A stretch of DNA of 62,493 nucleotides from Legionella shakespearei DSM 23087 (GTDB lineage: Bacteria; Pseudomonadota; Gammaproteobacteria; Legionellales; Legionellaceae): contig NZ_KB892392.1 of NCBI RefSeq assembly GCF_000373765.1, positions 1-62,493 of the forward strand. Reading direction: 5' to 3'. Shown piece after piece: positions 9,124 to 17,972 of this stretch. The notes below the pieces were generated by a model. It searched no databases. It was not told the DNA's origin and was given only the letters and a program-made list of their open reading frames with translations. A program made the position numbers and the translations under genes. The first letter of the stretch is position 1. Each line of letters begins with the position of its first letter.

Positions 9124-10911
9124 ATGGCTAAGACGAATATAACGGATGTGACTTTGAGGGATGCGCACCAATGCCTGATTGCAACGCGTATGCGCACAGA
9201 AGACATGTTGCCTGCCTGCAAACAAATGGACGAAGTCGGGTTTTGGGCTATGGAAGTCTGGGGTGGGGCAACTTTTGATTCCTGTTTACGTTTTTTAAAA
9301 GAAGATCCCTGGTCAAGGCTGCGTTTACTGCGCCATGCCTTGCCTAATACGCAATTATCCATGCTGCTGCGAGGGCAAAACCTGTTAGGGTACAGGCATT
9401 ATGCTGATGATGTGGTCAAAGCCTTTGTGACATTAGCAGCCAATAATGGTGTTGATGTATTTCGTATTTTTGATGCTTTAAATGATCCACGTAATCTGAA
9501 AGTAGCAATAGAGGCAGTAAAAGCGCATAAAAAACATGCTCAGGGAACGATTTGCTACACCACCAGCCCCGTGCATACCTTACAGAATTTTCTCGACTTG
9601 GGTACCTCACTTGCCGAGATGGGCTGCGACAGCATAGCCATTAAAGACATGGCTGGCTTGCTCACGCCCACAGCTACGGTAGAATTGTTTCAGGGACTAT
9701 CAGACACCACTGGCCTGCCAATCCACCTGCACAGCCACGCCACCTCTGGTTTGGCCAGTGTTTGCCATTACGAGGCAGTGCTTGCGGGATGCAACCATAT
9801 TGATACGGCTATTTCTTCATTTTCTGGGGGGGCATCACATCCGCCAACGGAAGCTTTGGTCGCGGCTTTAGCGGGTACAGTTTATGATACGGGACTGGAT
9901 TTAAACCTGTTATTGGAAATAGACGACTATTTTAAAATGGTTCGTAAGAAATACGCCCAGTTTGAAAGTGAAGCGCGAGATACCGATCCCAGAGTACAGC
10001 TTTATCAGGTTCCTGGCGGCATGATATCGAACTTATATAACCAGTTAAAAGAACAAAATGCCTTGGACAAAATTGATGACGTTCATATGGAAATTCCCCG
10101 CGTGCGCAAAGATTTGGGCTACCCGCCTTTAGTGACGCCCACCTCACAAGTGGTTGGAACACAGGCTGTTATTAACGTGCTAACCGGGGAGCGTTACAAA
10201 ACAATAACCAATGAAGTGAAGCTCTATTGTCAGGGCAAGTACGGAGCAGCTCCAGGTAAAATAAGCCCAAGCCTGCGTAAAAAGGCTATTGGCCGCACTG
10301 ATGCAATCGATGTCAGGCCGGCTGATTTGTTGCCCCATGAGTTAAAACAATTGCGCAAGGAAATTGATGGTTTGGCTTTAAATGATGAAGACGTTCTAAT
10401 TTATGCCATGTTTCCTGAAATAGGGCGCCAGTTCCTCGAACAACGTAACAACGACAGCCTGGTTCCTGAACCCTTACTCACCCCATCAGCCGTGGCGGAT
10501 AATTCGGCTTTATCAGAGTTTGATATTACTCTTCACGGCGAAAATTATAATATCAAAGTAGCAGGATTTGGAACAGCAGAGCATGGCCAACAATCCTGTT
10601 TTCTATGGGTTGATGGTGTGCCCGAAGAAGTAGTGGTCTATCGTTCTGAAGGCGAGGAGCATCAGTCACTAACCTCAGTAAAGCATCGTTCAGAACCCGG
10701 AGATGTCACCGTAGCTATTCCAGGCACGATTATAGCAATTCATGTTCAAGTCGGTGACAAGGTAAAAAAAGGACAGGCGATATTGGTCCTCGAAGCCATG
10801 AAAATGGAAACGGAGATTCAGGCCCCTGTTGATGGCGTGGTATCAGAGATACTGTGCCAGAAAGGAGATAAGGTAACACCCGATCAGGTTTTGATTAAGA
10901 TGGGGTTATAA
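9124..10911 (+). CDS. oadA: Biotin-dependent carboxyltransferase: pyruvate carboxylase subunit B / oxaloacetate decarboxylase alpha
   Basis: Transfers carboxyl groups between biotin and pyruvate/oxaloacetate. It has 595 residues. The N-terminal DRE-TIM-like carboxyltransferase domain begins DVTLRDAHQC and contains ATRMRTEDML, AIKDMAGLL and HLHSHATSGLA. The middle is a PYC/OadA conserved domain, and the C-terminal biotinyl domain has EAMKMETEI with the biotinylated lysine about Lys560. AGGA lies upstream of the ATG. No beta or gamma subunit of a Na+-pumping decarboxylase is adjacent, so a soluble two-subunit pyruvate carboxylase (PycB) role is more likely than a sodium pump. The symbol reflects the family name; pycB may be functionally better. 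Confidence 0.88.
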   Translation: MAKTNITDVTLRDAHQCLIATRMRTEDMLPACKQMDEVGFWAMEVWGGATFDSCLRFLKEDPWSRLRLLRHALPNTQLSMLLRGQNLLGYRHYADDVVKAFVTLAANNGVDVFRIFDALNDPRNLKVAIEAVKAHKKHAQGTICYTTSPVHTLQNFLDLGTSLAEMGCDSIAIKDMAGLLTPTATVELFQGLSDTTGLPIHLHSHATSGLASVCHYEAVLAGCNHIDTAISSFSGGASHPPTEALVAALAGTVYDTGLDLNLLLEIDDYFKMVRKKYAQFESEARDTDPRVQLYQVPGGMISNLYNQLKEQNALDKIDDVHMEIPRVRKDLGYPPLVTPTSQVVGTQAVINVLTGERYKTITNEVKLYCQGKYGAAPGKISPSLRKKAIGRTDAIDVRPADLLPHELKQLRKEIDGLALNDEDVLIYAMFPEIGRQFLEQRNNDSLVPEPLLTPSAVADNSALSEFDITLHGENYNIKVAGFGTAEHGQQSCFLWVDGVPEEVVVYRSEGEEHQSLTSVKHRSEPGDVTVAIPGTIIAIHVQVGDKVKKGQAILVLEAMKMETEIQAPVDGVVSEILCQKGDKVTPDQVLIKMGL

Positions 10912-10917
10912 TCTGTT

Positions 10918-10953
10918 GTAGCCTTGATTTCGCTATCGCTGCATCAAGGCTAC
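10918..10953. repeat. Family E palindrome, short form
   Basis: GTAGCCTTGAT and ATCAAGGCTAC arms enclose a short loop, 6 bases after the oadA stop. It could act as a 3' stem-loop for the mRNA, but no strong U-run follows. Confidence 0.8.
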
Positions 10954-10975
10954 ACCTATTTTAAATAAACCCCTC

Positions 10976-11189
10976 TTAACTTAACGTTTCGTATAAGAAA
11001 GTTGTTTGAGCCAGTCGTTACTTCGATGCCGTTCGGGCTGAGGAGAGGCGGTAGCCTCATCTCGAAGCCTTAGCACCATGCCAAGGCTTCGAGACAGCGC
11101 TATCGCGCTTCCTCAGCCCGAACGGCATCGAAGTAACGACTGGATAAAACAAGCTTCTTATCCATAACTCACGTTAACTTAATGACAGT
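10976..11189. repeat. Long imperfect palindrome between oadA and the giant gene
   Basis: The left arm at 11011-11042 (CCAGTCGTTACTTCGATGCC...) pairs with 11111-11143. An inner pair, CTCGAAGCCTTAG and CCAAGGCTTCGAG, folds inside it. The symmetry continues imperfectly outwards (ATAAGAAAGTTGTT with AACAAGCTTCTTAT; TTAACTTAACG with CGTTAACTTAA). The right end carries GTTAACTTAATGACAGT, a variant of an edge sequence found beside other palindromes. It separates two convergent genes. Confidence 0.75.
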
Positions 11190-11201
11190 ACCACCCTCCG
11201 G

Positions 11202-14200
11202 CTACAAGCTCAGGGAGAGGTTATCAGGTTCTGTTTCAGGTAATCGTTCCTTTCTGGGAGCTGGAGCTTCAGAAAAGAATCCAGGGTCATAAGCCGGTGG
11301 AACTTCTCTTCTTAAAGTCTGATTTCTAAAGAGATCCAGTGATAAATCAGAACTTTTATCCGGATGGTTTTGATACAATTGCCTGATTTCATCAAGTAAG
11401 GCTTGTTTTACGCCCGGTTTGGTCATCCCCAATAGTAACTGCTGCTGTTTCTCATAAAAAGTACGATTATGGGTTTGTTCATTGGGGCGTTCTTTTTGGG
11501 CATGAACCAATTCATGGCTTACCACATCTAATAACTTATCCAGCACATGAGGAGTCAGATTGCCGTTGCCAGATTCCAGACTGGTTAAAATGGTTTTTCC
11601 TAATTCTTTGGCCGCTTCATAAACATTCCAATAAATGATGCGACTTGATTGATAAGTATACATCAGACTGCCATTTGCCTGGGTGGAAAATCCAATGTTG
11701 ACTTCGGGATAGCCTAAGCGAGCAACCGCTTTTTGAGTAATCGCCGCAAGCAATCCCCAATTGGATTGCAGATCATATTGTCCTTGTCTCCATTCCCTGT
11801 CTGGAATTACCTGATTTTCATTAGCCAGTCGTTCCTGTTTTTTCCTGTTTTGCATTTCCGTTTTATAATGACTGGTAAAGCGTTCCAGATATTGGGGAAC
11901 ATGTTTCAGAGATGGCAATGTGTCATTTTTATTATAGTATTGCGCCAGCTCGACTAAAGAGTATTTTTTTTCTGAATGTGCATCTTTGAACAAAGGTAAA
12001 AACGCAATCAATGCATGCAAACGGGCAGCTGATTCATATTGTGTATAATCAGATAAGGGCTCGTTATTCATCAAACGCTTTGCATCTTCTTCAACCTGAT
12101 TATTGCTTAAATTGGATGAGTAAATAAATCGGTCAAAATAAACAAAAAAATCATAAGGTAATTCATTTACATGTAGCTGTTGGCTGAGGATGAGCCGTGC
12201 ATAAGATTCAATGTATGCGCGCATTATAAATGGTTTAATGAATTCATAGACTTCAGCAGCATTAGTGAAATCAGTTCGCTCCCGATTTAATGGCATTGCT
12301 TTGGGAAAATCAATAATAATTCCCTTTTGACGTACTGTTGCACGTATTTCTTCGGGAACAAAATGATCCATAGTGCCAATAGATTTCATGGCAAGCCCTG
12401 CGACAGTCATTTTATCTTCAATGGAACTAAAGACTTTTATTTCCCCCAGAGGTGGCATGTCGATTCTGGCCAAAGGGGTTAATGGTTTATTGATCTGTTG
12501 CCCATTGAGTGAGATTACCGCCTGATTGGCATCAACAGTGGCACCATGCCCATGAAAAGTTCTTTGATGGCGTGCGGCAGCAAGCCCTGGGTTTTCTCCC
12601 TGTTCTACCCGTTCAATTGCTACTCCTTTGAACATGCCTTCTTTTTGTTGCCATTTGATTTGAATGTCGATGATTTTCTGTTGGGCATCGTATACCGGGG
12701 TAAATTCAAAAAGGGTATAAGTGCCATCCCCTTTCCCGGTTTTCAGGCGCACACAATGTGCATTATGGTAGATGGTAAAGAGTCCCACACCATGCCCGCC
12801 AATAAAATGCTGGTGATTATCCGCCCTTTTGGTCGAAGCACCTGGCAAGCAAAAATACTGGAACACCTGCTGTAAATTCATGCCTGTGCCAAAATCCTCC
12901 AGCCTGAATACGCTATGGTTTCCTTCTCGAAAAAGAGTGGCAAGAATCTGGGACGAACTATCTTGCCCGGGTTCAGCAGAGTAAGCATCAAGAGCATTTT
13001 GCAGTAATTCGCGCTCATATAAATGCTGATTTGGATCTGCCTGGTGATAAATGGCATGTTGTAGCAAACGTTGAAAATGGGCTTTTTTGCCATAAGCGCC
13101 AAAGGATTGGGTTTTTTGCAGGAATTCCTGAGGGGATTGGGCTAACAAGTGCAAAATCGTACTGTCAAATTGATAAGCCATCATAAAGTCTGTCAATGAG
13201 ACGCTTTGTGCCTGAGACTCTTCAAGTGCAGGAAGTGGATTATTTTCAGCCAATAATTGATCCGCTGGGAACAGCAAATAATAAGCCATTTGGCCTGCTG
13301 TATTGGGCATGGCATCGAGATAGGGCTTGGATTGGGCAAAATCCCCATAACATGCGGCCAGTTTTGTTTGTTGCTTGCTTAAGGACTGGTGCAATTGTTC
13401 CAGTTCATTGAGGCCGTAGTGGTTGATCACATCAATTAACTTTTGCGCTATTCCTGACTGATCTGTTTCATGCAATACATAGCAGAGCAGATCAAAGGTT
13501 TTGAAGATTAACTCCTGGTCCCGAGGACTTAGCCCATCTGCAAAATGAATGATGCTGCGATATTCGGGTAGTAAATGAGCTGAGGGAGTGTAATGAAAGT
13601 AGTTAATATAAGGAAGCATTAAGCTCAGGTGCTCAAGAGGTAAGTCAATGAGGCGCAAGCATTGGGAATAGTGGTCAAAATCGAGATTCTGCTGGTTTAA
13701 CCAAGCCAGTTTTCTCATTACTTCTGGCGAGTTCAGTTGCTCTTCAGTTAGTGCTGATAACACCGCCCCTTTGGGGAACCCTTCATGCGGTCTTGCTTTT
13801 AAAACAGTATGACGCAAAAAATCGTGGTATTCAGGAATGAATTTTTTATAAAAAGGGTAGCCGCGATCGGTCAATAAAAGATTTGATTTTTCTTTAGACA
13901 TGGCCACTAAATCATCAACCGCAGAATGAGCATTGTTGGAGGGCTTTACTTTTCCATGTGGTATATGAGCATAGGGGGTAATTAATTTATTTCCTTCAGA
14001 GGAGAATAAGTATACGTAGGATGGTTTTTGCTCCGCTATCGATAACCACTCCTCCTTTTTTATTACCAGTCCATCACCATTAATTAATTCATTGTCACCA
14101 TTATCATAGTCAATAACAAAGAACACCTGATCATCTTCCTCGTAAAATGAAATAAATTTTGCTTTCTTTCTGATAAGTTGCTTGTTGTTTCTATCAAATA

Positions 14201-17200
14201 AAATACCATCTACAGCGAAAAAATCGCCCTGACAGGTTGATGAATATATTGAAAAATCATAACCTTCATACAGCATACGGCCTTGCGTGTCGACCAGAGT
14301 TTTATAAGTAACTGGGGACCAACCTTCATTTTTTTTCGGCAGCTTTGAATTTTCAATGAGATAATAAGCCCCTTTTTTGTAAATGGAGCCAATATCATCA
14401 TAAGGCCATGCCAGATTTAATGAAACAAATTGCTGTACCTCGGGATCAAAAAGAACGAGGCCATCAGTCGTTTCCAGAAGAACGGGCATGTCTTTATTGC
14501 GTTCTGTAATTTCAACATTATCCGATTCCCGCCTTGCAGGATGGGCGCCTCTATGTCTAAGATATCCCTGAGACGTTTGTAGAACGTCTGTCGTGGTCAA
14601 GTCAGCAGGAATTAATTGTACGTATTGAGCCGCTTCATTATTCACGCCTTGTATCGTAATGCCACGTACAGGATAGGCAAAAGTATGTTGGGGGCTATAG
14701 TACATTATTTCATCCTGGTCTTTGTGGGCCACCACCAAATGTACTTTTCCTTTTTTATCAAGAATGGAAATGTAGTACATGCTGTCGATAACGCGACAAT
14801 CTATCTTTTGTATAGAATCTATCGGTATTTGCCCCAACGCTTTTTCTATTATTTGAGAGCCAGAATGTTCAGGATCAATAATCTGGATATTTTTATATGA
14901 TGAATAGTAATTGGATTTATTAAGCAGGATGATTAATCCGTTCTGCTTATGTATGAACGTGTCTTGAGCTGTATATTGTCTCTTTTCGACATCATAAATT
15001 TTTGTACCTGAATCACGTTTTTTACAAAGCAAGAGGCAAGGGCTTTTACTGAGTAATGTGCACTCTTCTGCATAAATCGTGTCAAAAGATTGGGTATTGG
15101 AATTATATATCTGGATGTTGTTTCGGCTTTTAAGTAAACAGAGTGACGCGTTGATTTTTTCAACTTCCCAATATCCCTCTTTAATCAGCTCTCCCAAGCC
15201 ATTAACAAGGTTATATTTTTGGGTTTTTGAATCGCGAACACACAATACGTCTGACTTTGTCAACTCGATTTCTACTTCGGGTAACCTCGTTACTGCTTCA
15301 TCACGATTATAAATATTAGCAGAATAAACGTGTTTGATTTTAGCCACTAACAAATCCCATTGGGGATGATGTAATTTCTGAAATTTATCGTCAAATAAGC
15401 CTCTGTTGTTTGTGGCGAATGAGTAGTAAAAATGTTTCCCCTGAAATCTGAACTGAAGCAGGAGATCACCAACACTATGGTCGCTGTAGCCATCTGAATA
15501 CTCTAAAGCAGGGGAGGTTGCTACAAGGGTTTGGGCTTTCATCAGGATGCTCATAGCCTGAGGGTGGCTATCTAAAATGTTTTGCGTGGCTTCATCACCG
15601 TAAAGCTGCAATACCCCATGTTGTTGATACAATGGATGCAAGGGATTGGCTAAAACCTGAGGTTTGTAGTGTACCGAAGACAGGTGCTCTTCAATCATTT
15701 GGTCATCATGGACGAGTTCCTCGCTCTCATTCCTTAAGGTGATTGAGAGTTCGCCGGGAGGGTATTGAAACAGCAATTCCAGCATGGCCAGATTATTTTC
15801 TGCTTTTAAGCGCTCGTAAAACTCGGCATCGACAAAAACACAGTCTTTTTCAGGATCAACCAGATAAGGTTTTTCCTGGCTGTTAAGAAGATGAGCCACA
15901 TAGAGTTTTGATTTCCCTGAAAATTCTGGGGCTACCTGTGCCACCGTTTTTAGCCAGTTATTTGGAGTTATCAGGGGATGCAAGCGTAAGACCTGATTGG
16001 CTGCCAATTGGCGATAAGGCTCAACGTCAGGAACGTATTGGCAGTCATAAAGACGCTGGTTCACCGTATTGATTAATGTTTCAAATACGTTGTCTTCTGC
16101 TTTTAACGAAGCATTACTGGCCTGTAACTCTTTGACCAGTGGGGCAATACTGTTGGCATAAGCCACCCATTGAGGATGGGGCATGCTGTCAATTTTCCGG
16201 ATTAGCGCAACAATTTTATCCCTTATTTCCTGATTGTCTAATATTACTCTGTTCCTGGCTTCAGAAATGTTGGTTGTTCGAGGGAATTCCCAAGAGACAT
16301 TTTGGCTAAAACTCTCTGCTGGATGAATGATTTTGGCTATTGCGATACCGCCTATGTAAATAACGGTTTTGTTTTCTTTATGCTGCGGTTGAATTTTTTG
16401 GCCATTGATGTGGACGGGCACATCAAGATCTTCTGCCAAATGTTCGGTTAACATCTGTTCAAATTCATGTTTTTTCACATCACTGGAACTCACCCTGGTG
16501 ACTGTGCCCAGAGGAATGTTATTGTCTTCTTCCATGGTCACGCTGATTTCACCCTTAATACGGCGAAATTCAATACGGCAGCCTTTATGTCCCTGTTTTC
16601 TCGTTTCGATAACAATTTTATCGTGCTCATCTTTTAAATGAGCGAGTTTTAAAAAGCTGCCAATGCCAAAGCGACCAATTTGTTTGGCGGAATCGGTTTT
16701 GGTTGTTTCTTTGGGGAGCAGGTATTTGGTGAATAAAATTTCAGGCGACATACCTTGCCCATCGGTTTCACGGATTTCATAAAAACCATCTTCTATGGTG
16801 CAATCAATCTGGCTTGGGTGTGCATCAAGGGAGTTACTCATTTCTTCAACAATAGAGCGCGCCCTGAACGCGTTCTGATTGTATATATCGCCTTCAATAC
16901 TTTCATCAACTGGTGGGTGAAAGCGGTGGGTGAGCATAGAACGCATATGATCATTAAATGCGAAGTGTTGCATGTATGTATCGAAATCTTCAGCGTTTAA
17001 TTGTTCTGCGTCAGGAAGAGTTATATTAAGTTTTAAAAAGGTGATCAGAGGAATCAGTGGAATGAATTTTTTCAGGCCATATTCTTTTCTTAGCTGAATG
17101 ATTTGTGCAACGGTTAATTGTGTTAGATTAACGTCTGCTAACCAGGGTTGCTGAGAAGCATCTTTAACAAATTGTTCCTGCTCAGTAAGAAGATTAAATT

Positions 17201-17213
17201 GAGGCATAGTCAT
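11202..17213 (-). CDS. Giant protein with two GHKL (Hsp90/gyrase-like) ATPase modules and a C-terminal HExxH metallopeptidase motif
   Basis: I do not recognise this as a named gene. It has 2003 residues with no signal peptide or clear membrane segment. Module 1 (about 110-370) has the Bergerat-fold motifs: N-box EEMSNSLDA (123-131), G1 DGQGM (151-155) and G2 GRFGIGS (180-186). Residues about 600-1100 are rich in short beta-type units with recurring Gly/Trp/Tyr, perhaps a propeller or WG-like repeats. Module 2 (about 1395-1660) has ERELLQNALDAY (1400-1411), EDFGTGM (1439-1445) and GGHGVG (1472-1477). Both modules are followed by a similar Arg-rich stretch (SEARNRV; LNRERTDF). Residues 1900-1904 are HELVH, a zinc-metallopeptidase motif, with another His at 1915. 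The C-terminus is acidic (ERLPETEPD) and ends in Leu-Ser-Leu. The start is ATG at 17213 or at 17207. Organisation recalls sacsin-like Hsp90 repeats; a chaperone, defence protein or secreted effector are all possible. Confidence 0.85.
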   Translation of the reverse strand: MTMPQFNLLTEQEQFVKDASQQPWLADVNLTQLTVAQIIQLRKEYGLKKFIPLIPLITFLKLNITLPDAEQLNAEDFDTYMQHFAFNDHMRSMLTHRFHPPVDESIEGDIYNQNAFRARSIVEEMSNSLDAHPSQIDCTIEDGFYEIRETDGQGMSPEILFTKYLLPKETTKTDSAKQIGRFGIGSFLKLAHLKDEHDKIVIETRKQGHKGCRIEFRRIKGEISVTMEEDNNIPLGTVTRVSSSDVKKHEFEQMLTEHLAEDLDVPVHINGQKIQPQHKENKTVIYIGGIAIAKIIHPAESFSQNVSWEFPRTTNISEARNRVILDNQEIRDKIVALIRKIDSMPHPQWVAYANSIAPLVKELQASNASLKAEDNVFETLINTVNQRLYDCQYVPDVEPYRQLAANQVLRLHPLITPNNWLKTVAQVAPEFSGKSKLYVAHLLNSQEKPYLVDPEKDCVFVDAEFYERLKAENNLAMLELLFQYPPGELSITLRNESEELVHDDQMIEEHLSSVHYKPQVLANPLHPLYQQHGVLQLYGDEATQNILDSHPQAMSILMKAQTLVATSPALEYSDGYSDHSVGDLLLQFRFQGKHFYYSFATNNRGLFDDKFQKLHHPQWDLLVAKIKHVYSANIYNRDEAVTRLPEVEIELTKSDVLCVRDSKTQKYNLVNGLGELIKEGYWEVEKINASLCLLKSRNNIQIYNSNTQSFDTIYAEECTLLSKSPCLLLCKKRDSGTKIYDVEKRQYTAQDTFIHKQNGLIILLNKSNYYSSYKNIQIIDPEHSGSQIIEKALGQIPIDSIQKIDCRVIDSMYYISILDKKGKVHLVVAHKDQDEIMYYSPQHTFAYPVRGITIQGVNNEAAQYVQLIPADLTTTDVLQTSQGYLRHRGAHPARRESDNVEITERNKDMPVLLETTDGLVLFDPEVQQFVSLNLAWPYDDIGSIYKKGAYYLIENSKLPKKNEGWSPVTYKTLVDTQGRMLYEGYDFSIYSSTCQGDFFAVDGILFDRNNKQLIRKKAKFISFYEEDDQVFFVIDYDNGDNELINGDGLVIKKEEWLSIAEQKPSYVYLFSSEGNKLITPYAHIPHGKVKPSNNAHSAVDDLVAMSKEKSNLLLTDRGYPFYKKFIPEYHDFLRHTVLKARPHEGFPKGAVLSALTEEQLNSPEVMRKLAWLNQQNLDFDHYSQCLRLIDLPLEHLSLMLPYINYFHYTPSAHLLPEYRSIIHFADGLSPRDQELIFKTFDLLCYVLHETDQSGIAQKLIDVINHYGLNELEQLHQSLSKQQTKLAACYGDFAQSKPYLDAMPNTAGQMAYYLLFPADQLLAENNPLPALEESQAQSVSLTDFMMAYQFDSTILHLLAQSPQEFLQKTQSFGAYGKKAHFQRLLQHAIYHQADPNQHLYERELLQNALDAYSAEPGQDSSSQILATLFREGNHSVFRLEDFGTGMNLQQVFQYFCLPGASTKRADNHQHFIGGHGVGLFTIYHNAHCVRLKTGKGDGTYTLFEFTPVYDAQQKIIDIQIKWQQKEGMFKGVAIERVEQGENPGLAAARHQRTFHGHGATVDANQAVISLNGQQINKPLTPLARIDMPPLGEIKVFSSIEDKMTVAGLAMKSIGTMDHFVPEEIRATVRQKGIIIDFPKAMPLNRERTDFTNAAEVYEFIKPFIMRAYIESYARLILSQQLHVNELPYDFFVYFDRFIYSSNLSNNQVEEDAKRLMNNEPLSDYTQYESAARLHALIAFLPLFKDAHSEKKYSLVELAQYYNKNDTLPSLKHVPQYLERFTSHYKTEMQNRKKQERLANENQVIPDREWRQGQYDLQSNWGLLAAITQKAVARLGYPEVNIGFSTQANGSLMYTYQSSRIIYWNVYEAAKELGKTILTSLESGNGNLTPHVLDKLLDVVSHELVHAQKERPNEQTHNRTFYEKQQQLLLGMTKPGVKQALLDEIRQLYQNHPDKSSDLSLDLFRNQTLRREVPPAYDPGFFSEAPAPRKERLPETEPDNLSLSL

Positions 17214-17235
17214 CCCAGGGCAATTAAAGCGTTCT

Positions 17236-17264
17236 ATTGTACATTAATTTTACTAATTAGTAAA
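17236..17264 (-). promoter_or_regulatory. Promoter with overlapping palindromic operator for the giant gene
   Basis: Reading leftwards: TTTACT (17264-17259), 17-base spacer, TACAAT (17241-17236), with the predicted start about 15-17 bases before the ATG. The perfect 16-base palindrome TTTACTAATTAGTAAA (17249-17264) covers the -35 box and half the spacer, as expected for a repressor site. Confidence 0.55.
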
Positions 17265-17309
17265 TATTTGTTCCAATCTGTTCGTGGCCAGCAGTACGCT
17301 GACGCTAAT

Positions 17310-17594
17310 CCGAGCCGCGACCGTGAGAGAAAGTTGTATAATACAGTTTGCCCATATTTTCTACGTACCGCGGCTTGTCCGCGGTATCCAGTTCGATCTA
17401 CTAATGAGCACAAAGACTTGATATCTTTCATATTTACGCTGAATTTTCTGGATCCTGCGGACAAGCCGCAGGACGTAGGTGATTATTACTACATTCTCGT
17501 GAGGGAGCGGAACAGTTCGATGCACTACGATGCTCCGTGTTACTGTTCGTATTCGTTCGTATGCACCAGGGTTCCGCTCCCTCACGGTCGCGGC
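17310..17594. repeat. Family D palindrome with nested family F palindrome
   Basis: The left arm CCGAGCCGCGACCGTGAG and the right arm CTCACGGTCGCGGC flank a composite. Inside, 17361-17478 is a family F palindrome (CTACGTACCGCGGCTTGTCC and its counterpart ending GGACGTAG), and 17497-17520 repeats the family D arm GTGAGGGAGCGGAAC. The several open frames across this segment are by-products of repeat symmetry. The rest of the gap, 17595-17972, is the proA upstream region. Confidence 0.8.
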
Positions 17595-17853
17595 AGAAGC
17601 ATTGATCCTGAAATAATAATTTCCAAAAAGATAAAACTATGCTAGCTTTGAAACGTTTGGCAAGATGCACTTGCATTTTGAAAAATAGTAGTTGGTTATG
17701 TACCTGATTATGATTAAGTATTTTAGATCTTTATCCGGATTATTTGATTAGCAACAGGTATATGCTGATGAGGCGCGTTATCCTCAGAGCATAGACCAAG
17801 TTTGGATCATCCTTGATTTTGACGTTTAGTTGTGGCCGGAGCGCCTGCCACTG

Positions 17854-17876
17854 AAGTACTAAATCCTTCAGTACTT
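17854..17876 (+). promoter_or_regulatory. Inverted repeat upstream of proA
   Basis: AAGTACT, nine bases, AGTACTT. It lies just ahead of a weak TTTCAT-N17-TATAGG box pair (17875-17903), about 100 bases before the proA start. The position suits an operator, but no known regulator motif is recognised. Confidence 0.35.
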
Positions 17877-17972
17877 TCATAAAAAAAACTGATAAATTAT
17901 AGGGTTATATAACAACATGGACTCTCCAGGAAGAGTTGTCTCATGCGAATTTAGTTTAAGGAGTTAGAACCA

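Noticed and set aside
9124-10911. Sodium-pumping oxaloacetate decarboxylase operon
   Set aside because: No beta or gamma subunit gene is next to the alpha-like gene.
17148-17676. Open frames of 74-165 codons on both strands in the giant gene to proA gap
   Set aside because: They follow the arms of nested palindromes, have no ribosome site and no family resemblance.
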